The notes beneath the pieces are model-generated. The model was given only the letters and a program-made list of their open reading frames with translations. It ran no database searches and was not told the DNA's origin. The position numbers and the translations under genes were made by a program. From Notolepis coatsorum (Eukaryota > Chordata > Actinopteri > Aulopiformes > Paralepididae), in assembly GCA_963971535.1 (NCBI GenBank), contig OZ020591.1, forward strand, positions 11,909,588-11,973,587: a stretch of 64,000 bases of DNA, given 5' to 3'. Positions 42,231-54,154 of this stretch are shown in pieces (within the stretch, counting starts at the first letter, position 1; each line of letters begins with the position of its first letter).

Positions 42231-45200
42231 TCAGTGTTCTGTTGGACCTGAGACTGTAGTAGCTGTCCAGTGTTCTGTTGGACCTGAGACTGTAGTAGCT
42301 GTTCAGTGTTCTGTTGGACCTGAGACTGTAGTAGCTGTTCAGTGTTCTGTTGGACCTGAGACTGTAGTAGCTGTTCAGTGTTCTGTTGGACCTGAGACTG
42401 TAGTAGCTGTTCAGTGTTCTGTTGGACCTGAGACTGTAGTAGCTGTTCAGTGTTCTGTTGGACCTGAGACTGTAGTAGCTGTTCAGTGTTCTGTTGGACC
42501 TGAGACTGTAGTAGCTGCTGTTCAGTGTTCTGTTGGACCTGAGACTGTAGTAGCTGTTCAGTGTTCTGTTGGACCTGAGATTGTAGTAGCTGTTCAGTGT
42601 TCTGTTGGACCTGAGACTGTAGTAGCTGTTCAGTGTTCTGTTGGACCTGAGACTGTAGTAGCTGTTCAGTGTTCTGTTGGACCTGAGACTGTAGTAGCTG
42701 TTCAGTGTTCTGTTGGACCTGAGACTGTAGTAGCTGCTGTTCAGTGTTCTGTTGGACCTGAGACTGTAGTAGCTGTTCAGTGTTCTGTTGGACCTGAGAC
42801 TGTAGTAGCTGTTCAGTGTTCTCTTGGACCTGAGACTGTAGTAGCTGTTCAGTGTTCTGTTGGACCTGAGACTGTAGTAGCTGTTCAGTGTTCTGTTGGA
42901 CCTGAGACTGTAGTAGCTGTTCAGTGTTCTGTTGGACCTGAGACTGTAGTAGCTGTTCAGTGGTCTGTTGGACCTGAGACTGTAGTAGCTGTTCAGTGTT
43001 CTGTTGGACCTGAGACTGTAGTAGCTGTTCAGTGTTCTGTTGGACCTGAGACTGTAGTAGCTGTTTGTTCAGTGTTCTGTTGGACCTGAGACTGTAGTAG
43101 CTGTTCAGTGTTCTGTTGGACCTGAGACTGTTAGCTATTCAGTGTTCTGTTGGACCTGAGACTGTAGCTGCTGTTCAGTGTTCTGTTGGACCTGAGACTG
43201 TAGCTGCTGTTCAGTGTTCTGTTGGACCTGAGACTGTTAGCTATTCAGTGTTCTGTTGGACCTGAGACTGTAGCTGCTGCTCAGTGTTCTGTTGGACCTG
43301 AGACTGTAGTAGCTGCTGTTCAGTGTTCTGTTGGACCTGAGACTGTAGTAGCTGTTCAGTGTTCTGTTGGACCTGAGACTGTAGTAGCTACTGTTCAGTG
43401 TTCTGTTGGACCTGAGACTGTAGTAGCTGCTGTTCAGTGTTCTGTTGGACCTGAGACTGTAGTAGCTGCTGTTCAGTGTTCTGTTGGACCTGAGACTGTA
43501 GTAGCTGTTCAGTGTTCTGTTGGACCTGAGACTGTAGTAGCTGCTGTTCAGTGTTCTGTTGGACCTGAGACTGTAGTAGCTGCTGTTCAGTGTTCTGTTG
43601 GACCTGAGACTGTAGTAGCTGTTCAGTGTTCTGTTGGACCTGAGACTGTAGTAGCTGTTCAGTGTTCTGTTGGACCTGAGACTGTAGTAGCTGTTCAGTG
43701 TTCTGTTGGACCTGAGACTGTAGTAGCTGTTCAGTGTTCTGTTGGACCTGAGACTGTAGTAGCTGTTCAGTGGTCTGTTGGACCTGAGACTGTAGTAGCT
43801 GTTCAGTGTTCTGTTGGACCTGAGACTGTAGTAGCTGTTCAGTGTTCTGTTGGACCTGAGACTGTAGTAGCTGTTCAGTGTTCTGTTGGACCTGAGACTG
43901 TAGTAGCTGTTCAGTGTTCTGTTGGACCTGAGACTGTAGTAGCTGTTCAGTGTTCTGTTGGACCTGAGACTGTAGTAGCTGTTCAGTGTTCTGTTGGACC
44001 TGAGACTGTAGTAGCTGTTCAGTGTTCTGTTGGACCTGAGACTGTAGTAGCTGTTCAGTGTTCTGTTGGACCTGAGACTGTAGTAACTGCTGTTCAGTGT
44101 TCTGTTGGACCTGAGACTGTAGTAGCTGTTCAGTGTTCTGTTGGACCTGAGACTGTAGTAGCTGTTCAGTGTTCTGTTGGACCTGAGACTGTAGTAGCTG
44201 CTCAGTGTTCTGTTGGACCTGAGACTGTAGTAGCTGCTCAGTGTTCTGTTGGACCTGAGACTGTAGTAGCTGTTCAGTGTTCTGTTGGACCTGAGACTGT
44301 AGTAGCTGTTCAGTGTTCTGTTGGACCTGAGACTGTAGTAGCTGCTGTTCAGTGTTCTGTTGGACCTGAGACTGTAGTAGCTGTTCAGTGTTCTGTTGGA
44401 CCTGAGACTGTAGTAGCTGCTGTTCAGTGTTCTGTTGGACCTGAGACTGTAGTAGCTGTTCAGTGTTCTGTTGGACCTGAGACTGTAGTAGCTGTTCAGT
44501 GTTCTGTTGGACCTGAGACTGTAGTAGCTGTTCAGTGTTCTGTTGGACCTGAGACTGTAGTAGCTGTTCAGTGTTCTGTTGGACCTGAGACTGTAGTAGC
44601 TGCTGTTCAGTGTTCTGTTGGACCTGAGACTGTAGTAGCTGCTGTTCAGTGTTCTGTTGGACCTGAGACTGTAGTAGCTGTTCAGTGTTCTGTTGGACCT
44701 GAGACTGTAGTAGCTGTTCAGTGTTCTGTTGGACCTGAGACTGTAGTAGCTGTTCAGTGTTCTGTTGGACCTGAGACTAGTAGCTGCTCAGTGTTCTGTT
44801 GGACCTGAGACTGTAGTAGCTGTTCAGTGTTCTGTTGGACCTGAGACTGTAGTAGCTGTTCAGTGTTCTGTTGGACCTGAGACTGTAGTAGCTGTTCAGT
44901 GTTCTGTTGGACCTGAGACTGTAGTAGCTGTTCAGTGTTCTGTTGGACCTGAGACTGTAGTAGCTGTTCAGTGTTCTGTTGGACCTGAGACTGTAGTAGC
45001 TGTTCAGTGTTCTGTTGGACCTGAGACTGTAGTAGCTGTTCAGTGTTCTGTTGGACCTGAGACTGTAGTAGCTGTTCAGTGTTCTGTTGGACCTGAGACT
45101 GTAGTAGCTGCTGTTCAGTGTTCTGTTGGACCTGAGACTGTAGTAGCTGCTGTTCAGTGTTCTGTTGGACCTGAGACTGTAGTAGCTGTTCAGTGTTCTG

Positions 45201-48200
45201 TTGGACCTGAGACTGTAGTAGCTGTTCAGTGTTCTGTTGGACCTGAGACTGTAGTAGCTGTTCAGTGTTCTGTTGGACCTGAGACTGTAGTAGCTGTTCA
45301 GTGTTTTGTTGGACCTGAGACTGTAGTAGCTGTTCAGTGTTCTGTTGGACCTGAGACTGTAGTAGCTGCTGTTCAGTGTTCTGTTGGACCTGAGACTGTA
45401 GTAGCTGCTGTTCAGTGTTCTGTTGGACCTGAGACTGTAGTAGCTGTTCAGTGTTCTGTTGGACCTGAGACTGTAGTAGCTGTTCAGTGTTCTGTTGGAC
45501 CTGAGACTGTAGTAGCTGTTCAGTGTTCTGTTGGACCTGAGACTGTAGTAGCTGCTGTTCAGTGTTCTGTTGGACCTGAGACTGTAGTAGGATGTTCAGT
45601 GTTCTGTTGGACCTGAGACTGTAGTAGCTGTTCAGTGTTCTGTTGGACCTGAGACTGTAGTAGCTGTTCAGTGTTCTGTTGGACCTGAGACTGTAGTAGC
45701 TGTTCAGTGTTCTGTTGGACCTGAGACTGTAGTAGCTGTTCAGTGTTCTGTTTGGACCTGAGACTGTAGTAGCTGTTCAGTGTTCTGTTGGACCTGAGAC
45801 TGTAGTAGCTGTTCAGTGTTCTGTTGGACCTGAGACTGTAGTAGCTGTTCAGTGTTCTGTTGGACCTGAGACTGTAGTAGCTGCTGTTCAGTGTTCTGTT
45901 GGACCTGAGACTGTAGTAGCTGCTGTTCAGTGTTCTGTTGGACCTGAGAGTGTAGTAGCTGTTCAGTGTTCTGTTGGACCTGAGACTGTAGTAGCTGCTG
46001 TTCAGTGTTCTGTTGGACCTGAGACTGTAGTAGCTGCTGTTCAGTGTTCTGTTGGACCTGAGACTGTAGTAGCTGTTCAGTGTTCTGTTGGACCTGAGAC
46101 TGTAGCAGCTGTTCAGTGTTCTGTTGGACCTGAGACTGTAGTAGCTGCTGTTCAGTGTTCTGTTGGACCTGAGACTGTAGTAGCTGTTCAGTGTTCTGTT
46201 GGACCTGAGACTGTAGTAGCTGTTCAGTGTTCTGTTGGACCTGAGACTGTAGTAGCTGTTCAGTGTTCTGTTGGACCTGAGACTGTAGTAGCTGCTGTTC
46301 AGTGTTCTGTTGGACCTGAGACTGTAGTAGCTGCTGTTCAGTGTTCTGTTGGACCTGAGACTGTAGTAGCTGCTCAGTGTTCTGTTGGACCTGAGACTGT
46401 AGTAGCTGTTCAGTGTTCTGTTGGACCTGAGACTGTAGTAGCTGTTCAGTGTTCTGTTGGACCTGAGACTGTAGTAGCTGTTCAGTGTTCTGTTGGACCT
46501 GAGACTGTAGTAGCTGTTCAGTGTTCTGTTGGACCTGAGACTGTAGTAGCTGTTCAGTGTTCTGTTGGACCTGAGACTGTAGTAGCTGCTGTTCAGTGTT
46601 CTGTTGGACCTGAGACTGTAGTAGCTGTTCAGTGTTCTGTTGGACCTGAGACTGTAGTAGCTGCTGTTCAGTGTTCTGTTGGACCTGAGACTGTAGTAGC
46701 TGCTGTTCAGTGTTCTGTTGGACCTGAGACTGTAGTAGCTGTTCAGTGTTCTGTTGGACCTGAGACTGTAGTAGCTGTTCAGTGTTCTGTTGGACCTGAG
46801 ACTGTAGTAGCTGTTCAGTGTTCTGTTGGACCTGAGACTGTAGTAGCTGTTCAGTGTTTTGTTGGACCTGAGACTGTAGTAGCTGTTCAGTGTTCTGTTG
46901 GACCTGAGACTGTAGTAGCTGTTCAGTGTTCTGTTGGACCTGAGACTGTAGTAGCTGCTGTTCAGTGTTCTGTTGGACCTGAGACTGTAGTAGCTGTTCA
47001 GTGTTCTGTTGGACCTGAGACTGTAGTAGCTGCTGTTCAGTGTTCTGTTGGACCTGAGACTGTAGTAGCTGTTCAGTGTTCTGTTGGACCTGAGACTGTA
47101 GTAGCTGTTCAGTGTTCTGTTGGACCTGAGACTGTAGTAGCTGTTCAGTGTTCTGTTGGACCTGAGACTGTAGTAGCTGCTGTTCAGTGTTCTGTTGGAC
47201 CTGAGACTGTAGTAGCTGTTCAGTGTTCTGTTGGACCTGAGACTGTAGTAGCTGTTCAGTGTTCTGTTGGACCTGAGACTGTAGTAGCTGTTCAGTGTTC
47301 TGTTGGACCTGAGACTGTAGTAGCTGTTCAGTGTTCTGTTGGACCTGAGACTGTAGTAGCTGTTCAGTGTTCTGTTGGACCTGAGACTGTAGTAGCTGTT
47401 CAGTGTTCTGTTGGACCTGAGACTGTAGTAGCTGTTCAGTGTTCTGTTGGACCTGAGACTGTAGTAGCTGCTGTTCAGTGTTCTGTTGGACCTGAGACTG
47501 TAGTAGCTGCTGTTCAGTGTTCTGTTGGACCTGAGAGTGTAGTAGCTGTTCAGTGTTCTGTTGGACCTGAGACTGTAGTAGCTGCTGTTCAGTGTTCTGT
47601 TGGACCTGAGACTGTAGTAGCTGTTCAGTGTTCTGTTGGACCTGAGACTGTAGTAGCTGTTCAGTGTTCTGTTGGACCTGAGACTGTAGTAGCTGCTGTT
47701 CAGTGTTCTGTTGGACCTGAGACTGTAGTAGCTGTTCAGTGTTCTGTTGGACCTGAGACTGTAGTAGCTGTTCAGTGTTCTGTTGGACCTGAGACTGTAG
47801 TAGCTGTTCTGTTGGACCTGAGACTGTAGTAGCTGCTGTTCAGTGTTCTGTTGGACCTGAGACTGTAGTAGCTGCTGTTCAGTGTTCTGTTGGACCTGAG
47901 ACTGTAGTAGCTGCTCAGTGTTCTGTTGGACCTGAGAGTGAGACTGTAGTAGCTGTTCAGTGTTCTGTTGGACCTGAGACTGTAGTAGCTGTTCAGTGTT
48001 CTGTTGGACCTGAGACTGTAGTAGCTGTTCAGTGTTCTGTTGGACCTGAGACTGTAGTAGCTGTTCAGTGTTCTGTTGGACCTGAGACTGTAGTAGCTGT
48101 TCAGTGTTCTGTTGGACCTGAGACTGTAGTAGCTGCTGTTCAGTGTTCTGTTGGACCTGAGACTGTAGTAGCTGTTCAGTGTTCTGTTGGACCTGAGACT

Positions 48201-51200
48201 GTAGTAGCTGCTGTTCAGTGTTCTGTTGGACCTGAGACTGTAGTAGCTGTTTGTTCAGTGTTCTGTTGGACCTGAGACTGTAGTAGCTGTTCAGTGTTCT
48301 ATTGGACCTGAGACTGTAGTAGCTGCTGTTCAGTGTTCTGTTGGACCTGAGACTGTAGTAGCTGTTCAGTGTTCTGTTGGACCTGAGACTGTAGTAGCTG
48401 TTCAGTGTTCTGTTGGACCTGAGACTGTAGTAGCTGTTCAGTGTTCTGTTGGACCTGAGACTGTAGTAGCTGTTCAGTGTTCTGTTGGACCTGAGACTGT
48501 AGTAGCTGTTCAGTGTTCTGTTGGACCTGAGACTGTAGTAGCTGTTCAGTGTTCTGTTGGACCTGAGACTGTAGTAGCTGCTGTTCAGTGTTCTGTTGGA
48601 CCTGAGACTGTAGTAGCTGTTCAGTGTTCTGTTGGACCTGAGACTGTAGTAGTTGTTCAGTGTTCTGTTGGACCTGAGACTGTAGTAGCTGTTCAGTGTT
48701 CTGTTGGACCTGAGACTGTAGTAGCTGCTGTTCAGTGTTCTGTTGGACCTGAGACTGTAGTAGCTGCTGTTCAGTGTTCTGTTGGACCTGAGACTGTAGT
48801 AGCTGTTCAGTGTTCTGTTGGACCTGAGACTGTAGTAGCTGCTGTTCAGTGTTCTGTTGGACCTGAGACTGTAGTAGCTGCTGTTCAGTGTTCTGTTGGA
48901 CCTGAGACTGTAGTAGCTGCTGTTCAGTGTTCTGTTGGACCTGAGACTGTAGTAGCTGCTGTTCAGTGTTCTGTTGGACCTGAGACTGTAGTAGCTGTTC
49001 AGTGTTCTGTTGGACTTGAGACTGTAGTAGCGGCTGTTCAGTGTTCTGTTGGACCTGAGACTGTAGTAGCTGTTCAGTGTTCTGTTGGACCTGAGACTGT
49101 AGTAGCTGTTCAGTGTTCTGTTGGACCTGAGACTGTAGTAGCTGTTCAGTGTTCTGTTGGACCTGAGACTGTAGTAGCTGTTCAGTGTTCTGTTGGACCT
49201 GAGACTGTAGTAGCTGTTCAGTGTTCTGTTGGACCTGAGACTGCAGTAGCTGTTCCGTGTTCTGTTGGACCTGAGACTGTAGTAGCTGCTGTTCAGTGTT
49301 CTGTTGGACCTGAGACTGTAGTAGCTGTTCAGTGTTCTGTTGGACCTGAGACTGTAGTAGCTGTTCAGTGTTCTGTTGGACCTGAGACTGTAGTAGCTGT
49401 TCAGTGTTCTGTTGGACCTGAGACTGTAGTAGCTGTTCAGTGTTCTGTTGGACCTGAGACTGTAGTAGCTGTTCAGTGTTCTGTTGGACCTGAGACTGTA
49501 GTAGCTGTTCAGTGTTCTGTTGGACCTGAGACTGTAGTAGCTGCTGTTCAGTGTTCTGTTGGACCTGAGACTGTAGTAGCTGTTCAGTGTTCTGTTGGAC
49601 CTGAGACTGTAGTAGCTGCTGTTCAGTGTTCTGTTGGACATGAGACTGTAGTAGCTGTTCAGTGTTCTGTTGGACCTGAGACTGTAGTAGCTGCTGTTCA
49701 GTGTTCTGTTGGACCTGAGACTGTAGTAGCTGTTCAGTGTTCTGTTGGACCTGAGACTGTAGTAGCTGCTGTTCAGTGTTCTGTTGGACCTGAGACTGTA
49801 GTAGCTGTTCAGTGTTCTGTTGGACCTGAGACTGTAGTAGCTGTTCAGTGTTCTGTTGGACCTGAGACTGTAGTAGCTGCTGTTCAGTGTTCTGTTGGAC
49901 CTGAGACTGTAGTAGCTGTTCAGTGTTCTGTTGGACCTGAGACTGTAGTAGCTGTTCAGTGTTCTGTTGGACCTGAGACTGTAGCTGCTGTTCAGTGTTC
50001 TGTTGGACCTGAGACTGTAGTAGCTGCTGTTCAGTGTTCTGTTGGACCTGAGACTGTAGTAGCTGTTCAGTGTTCTGTTGGACCTGAGACTGTAGTAGCT
50101 GCTGTTCAGTGTTCTGTTGGACCTGAGACTGTAGTAGCTGTTCAGTGTTCTGTTGGACCTGAGACTGTAGTAGCTGTTCAGTGTTCTGTTGGACCTGAGC
50201 CTGTAGTAGCTGTTCAGTGTTCTGTTGGACCTGAGACTGTAGTAGCTGCTGTTCAGTGTTCTGTTGGACCTGAGACTGTAGTAGCTGTTCAGTGTTCTGT
50301 TGGACCTGAGACTGTAGTAGCTGCTCAGTGTTCTGTTGGACCTGAGACTGTAGTAGCTGTTCAGTGTTCTGTTGGACCTGAGACTGTAGTAGCTGTTCAG
50401 TGTTCTGTTGGACCTGAGACTGTAGCTGCTGTTCAGTGTTCTGTTGGACCTGAGACTGTAGTAGCTGTTTAGTGTTCTGTTGGACCTGAGACTGTAGTAG
50501 CTGTTCAGTGTTCTGTTGGACCTGAGACTGTAGTAGCTGTTCAGTGTTCTGTTGGACCTGAGACTGTAGTAGCTGCTCAGTGTTCTGTTGGACCTGAGAC
50601 TGTAGTAGCTGCTGTTCAGTGTTCTGTTGGACCTGAGACTGTAGTAGCTGCTGTTCAGTGTTCTGTTGGACCTGAGACTGTAGTAGCTGTTCAGTGTTCT
50701 GTTGGACCTGAGACTGTAGTAGCTGTTCAGTGTTCTGTTGGACCTGAGACTGTAGTAGCTGTTCAGTGTTCTGTTGGACCTGAGACTGTAGTAGCTGTTC
50801 AGTGTTCTGTTGGACCTGAGACTGTAGTATCTGTTCAGTGTTCTGTTGGACCTGAGACTGTAGTAGCTGTTCAGTGTTCTGTTGGACCTGAGACTGTAGT
50901 AGCTGTTCAGTGTTCTGTTGGACCTGAGACTGTAGTAGCTGTTCAGTGTTCTGTTGGACCTGAGACTGTAGTAGCTGTTCAGTGTTCTGTTGGACCTGAG
51001 ACTGTAGTAGCTGCTGTTCAGTGTTCTGTTGGACCTGAGACTGTAGTAGCTGCTGTTCAGTGTTCTGTTGGACCTGAGACTGTAGTAGCTGCTCAGTGTT
51101 CTGTTGGACCTGAGACTGTAGTAGCTGTTCAGTGTTCTGTTGGACTTGAGACTGTAGTAGCTGTTCAGTGTTCTGTTGGACCTGAGACTGTAGTAGCTGT

Positions 51201-51650
51201 TCAGTGTTCTGTTGGACCTGAGACTGTAGTAGCTGCTGTTCAGTGTTCTGTTGGACCTGAGACTGTAGTAGCTGTTCAGTGTTCTGTTGGACCTGAGACT
51301 GTAGTAGCTGTTCAGTGTTCTGTTGGACCTGAGACTGTAGTAGCTGTTCAGTGTTCTGTTGGACCTGAGACTGTAGTAGCTGTTCAGTGTTCTGTTGGAC
51401 CTGAGACTGTAGTAGCTGTTCAGTGTTCTGTTGGACCTGAGACTGTAGTAGCTGTTCAGTGTTCTGTTGGACCTGAGACTGTAGTAGCTGTTCAGTGTTC
51501 TGTTGGACCTGAGACTGTAGTAGCTGTTCAGTGTTCTGTTGGACCTGAGACTGTAGTAGCTGTTCAGTGTTCTGTTGGACCTGAGACTGTAGTAGCTGTT
51601 CAGTGTTCTGTTGGACCTGAGACTGTAGCAGCTGTTCAGTGTTCTGTTGG
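42231..51650. repeat. giant 36/39-bp minisatellite, about 9.4 kb
   Basis: Roughly 255-260 units (from length) of GTTGGACCTGAGACTGTAGT plus AGCTGTTCAGTGTTCT. The 39-bp form carries an added CTG (GCTGCTGTTCAG). Both lengths are multiples of three and neither contains a stop in one + frame and in minus frames, so giant frames arise: 299, 528 and 283 codons on + and 2043 codons on minus (45559-51690). Rare single variants include TTTTGTTGG (45303, 46857), GAGAGTGTAG (about 45947, 47534), a 1-bp insertion at 45750 and a truncated unit at 47808. The right end passes into GATGTGGACCTGAGACTGCG, as in the array at 26414. It lies in intron 1 of desi2. Confidence 0.97.
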
Positions 51651-51800
51651 ATGTGGACCTGAGACTGCGGTACCGGCTGCCAGGCGGCATGAGCTCAAAC
51701 AGTTTGTGCGTTTGGATGGCTGAGATTCAGGGAAATATAATATTAGTGTTAATGTGTGTGTATAAAGTGTGTTTATTGTGATATTCTATAGGTTGTTTAA

Positions 51801-51802
<2 letters not shown>
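51651..51802. other. LINE-like flank and intron 1 end
   Basis: GGTACCGGCTGCCAGGCGGC at 51669-51688 resembles the end of the smaller array. TTAAC at 51797-51801 is a possible branch point (A51800), with no AG between it and the acceptor. Confidence 0.45.
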
Positions 51803-51882
<80 letters not shown>

Positions 51883-51883
51883 G
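51803..51883 (+). promoter_or_regulatory. desi2: desi2 exon 2 acceptor: (TC)39 polypyrimidine tract
   Basis: A pure TC microsatellite of 78 bp (51803-51880) is followed immediately by TAG and exon 2, so it serves as the polypyrimidine tract. Confidence 0.85.
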
Positions 51884-51956
51884 TACTGGATCAATGAGTT
51901 TACCACCAATCTGGGAATTGGAGTCTACCACTCAGGGATTGAGGTCTATGGCAGAG
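51884..51956 (+). CDS. desi2: desi2 coding exon 2
   Basis: Translated from exon 1 phase 0 it gives [20 protein letters not shown] followed by VYGR and the first base of the next codon. The donor is GTAAGG at 51957 (phase 1). YHSGIEVYG is the PPPDE signature around the catalytic histidine, here His29 of the assembled protein (His30 in human, as I recall it). In the family this His works with a Cys further downstream to cleave the isopeptide bond. The exon is 73 bp with no internal stop and the right length to join exons 1 and 3 in frame. There is no sign of decay. Confidence 0.95.
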
Positions 51957-52548
51957 GTAAGGTCACTGTGAGCCTCAGGGTTCTCAGTTGTATAAATTGT
52001 ACGGACAGTCAGACACACAGCTCCCATTCAGATGGAATGGAGACGACTGTTTTCTTTTTTTTTGGTTTAAACGTTTTTTTTGTTTTTATCATAAAAACTT
52101 TGGGGGGGGGGGGGGAGTTTGAATAAAGTTTAACGCTTTATTCTATTTTGGAATTCTAGTACAGTGGAGAAGTAAAAATAGAATAAACAGTTAAATATAA
52201 TTAACTCTGGACATGTGCATATATGGGAAACAAGGTGCGAGACGAGGGTACGTAGGCCCTCTCAGTTATATTTGCCCTACAATAAATATAGTTACAATAT
52301 ATAATCCAATCTAAATCTAATCTAATATATAATCTAAAAAAACGGAAATGCTAAATATATGCAATATATGATCTAATAATCCAATAGTCTAAATCTAATC
52401 TAATATATAATAAATAAATAAAAAATGCTAAATATATGCATTGATGAAGTATACAGTACAGTATTCACATAAGGTGTGGTGTGCATAAGGTAAGTCCTTT
52501 TAGGTGGGAGTCAGCTGCTAGGGTCCTGGTAGTTGGATGTCTGCCAGC
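51957..52548. other. intron 2 start, AT-rich, possible LINE 3' UTR
   Basis: Poly-G at about 52102-52113. AATCTAATCTAATATATAAT and TGCTAAATATATGCA occur twice each (52310-52440), a local duplication. Otherwise unassigned. Confidence 0.45.
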
Positions 52549-53772
52549 AGTCCCTGCCCACTGTTGTGGAGCCTGATGGCAGCAGTCCCTGCCCACTGTT
52601 GTGGAGCCTGATGGCAGCAGTCCCTGCCCACTGTTGTGGAGCCTGATGGCAGCAGTCCCTGCCCACTGTTGTGGAGCCTGATGGCAGCAGTCCCTGCCCA
52701 CTGTTGTGGAGCCTGATGGTCCTGGTCCCTGCCCACTGTTGTGGAGCCTGATGGCAGCAGTCCCTGCCCACTGTTGTGGAGCCTGATGGTCCTGGTCCCT
52801 GCCCACTGTTGTGGAGCCTGATGGCAGCAGTCCCTGCCCACTGTTGTGGAGCCTGATGGCAGCAGTCCCTGCCCACTGTTGTGGAGCCTGATGGCAGCAG
52901 TCCCTGCCCACTGTTGTGGAGCCTGATGGCAGCAGTCCCTGCCCGCTGTTGTGGAGCCTGATGGCAACAGTCCCTGCCCACTGTTGTGGAGCCTGATGGT
53001 CCTGGTCCCTGCCCACTGTTGTGGAGCCTGATGGCAGCAGTCCCTGCCCACTGTTGTGGAGCCTGATGCCAGCAGTCCCTGCCCACTGTTGTGGAGCCTG
53101 ATGCCAGCAGTCCCTGCCCACTGTTGTGGAGCCTGATGCCAGCAGTCCCTGCCCGCTGTTGTGGAGCCTGATGGCAACAGTCCCTGCCCACTGTTGTGGA
53201 GCCTGATTGTCCTGGTCCCTGCCCACTGTTGTGGAGCCTGATGGCAGCAGTCCCTGCCCACTGTTGTGGAGCCTGATGGTCCTGGTCCCTGCCCACTGTT
53301 GTGGAGCCTGATGGCAGCAGTCCCTGCCCACTGTTGTGGAGCCTGATGGCAGCAGTCCCTGCCCACTGTTGTGGAGCCTGATGGCAGCAGTCCCTGCCCG
53401 CTGTTGTGGAGCCTGATGGCAACAGTCCCTGCCCACTGTTGTGGAGCCTGATGGTCCTGGTCCCTGCCCACTGTTGTGGAGCCTGATGGCAGCAGTCCCT
53501 GCCCACTGTTGTGGAGCCTGATGGCAGCAGTCCCTGCCCACTGTTGTGGAGCCTGATGGCAACAGTCCCTGCCCACTGTTGTGGAGCCTGATGGCAGCAG
53601 TCCCTGCCCACTGTTGTGGAGCCTGCTGGCAGCAGTCCCTGCCCGCTGTTGTGGAGCCTGATGGCAACAGTCCCTGCCCACTGTTGTGGAGCCTGCTGGC
53701 AACAGTCCCTGCCCACTGTTGTGGAGCCTGCTGGCAACAGTCCCTGCCCACTGTTGTGGAGCCTGCTGGCCG
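52549..53772. repeat. 35-bp minisatellite in intron 2, about 35 units
   Basis: Units hold AGTCCCTGCCCACTGTTGTG and GAGCCTGATGGCAGC. Variant slots are GGCAGCAG (commonest), GGTCCTGG, GGCAACAG, GCCAGCAG and, at the right edge, CTGGCAACAG. A unit of 35 bp is not a multiple of three, so the frame cycles, and minus-strand frames of 394, 428 and 470 codons overlap in different phases. These are artefacts. Confidence 0.96.
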
Positions 53773-53821
53773 CTGGTATGAAGGACTGGTGTTGTGGAGC
53801 CTGAGGGCCGCTGGTAAGCTG
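53773..53821. other. edge of the minisatellite
   Basis: A diverged half unit (GTTGTGGAGCCTGAGGGCCG) joins the array to the SINE fragment. Confidence 0.6.
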
Positions 53822-54154
53822 GCGGGGTGGGTCCGGGTCGTTGTAAACAGCGACTCCTACAGTTCGGTCGGGGCGCCTGCTCAGCGCGGATAGGACCTGA
53901 GTGGGATAGTGTGATCCTTCCACACGTTACACCCTCTCAGTGAGAGTCCGCGCTGCCAGGTGAAAAGAAGCGGTTGATTGGCTAGACGTGTGTCGGAGGA
54001 AGCACATGATAGCCTCCACTCTCCCAGACCGACGGTAGAGGGTAGAGTGCGCAGCGACCAGGAAGGGGATTGGGAATTGGCATAACGACTAACATTGGGA
54101 TGGGAGAAAATCTGAGGAAAAAGGAGGGGGAAAAGATCCAAAAAAAAAAAAAGC
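53822..54154 (+). mobile_element. tRNA-derived SINE, 5'-truncated
   Basis: It starts in the body (GTCGTTGTAAACAGCGACTC in its local form GGTCGTTGTAAACAGCGAC) and keeps GAGAGTCCGCGCTGCCAGG and the poly-A tail (54135-54149). The tRNA head is missing. It is closest to the copies at 35312 and 41436. Confidence 0.85.

Noticed and set aside
42190-45616. Plus-strand frames of 299, 528 and 283 codons with repeated GPETVVAVQCSV
   Set aside because: Same minisatellite artefact as the antisense frame; they break only where a unit has an irregular indel.
42231-51650. CRISPR-like array
   Set aside because: The units are contiguous copies of one sequence without unique spacers, in vertebrate DNA and without cas genes. 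The same holds for the arrays at 1651, 15341 and 52549.
45559-51690. 2043-codon minus-strand open frame as a giant repeat protein gene
   Set aside because: It is the complement of a stop-free 36/39-bp minisatellite inside a desi2 intron; it has no non-repeat domain, signal or start context, and frames are open on both strands. A one-base indel simply switches to another open phase.
52465-53923. Minus-strand frames of 394-470 codons
   Set aside because: They overlap in three phases over the 35-bp minisatellite, which cannot be real coding in all of them.
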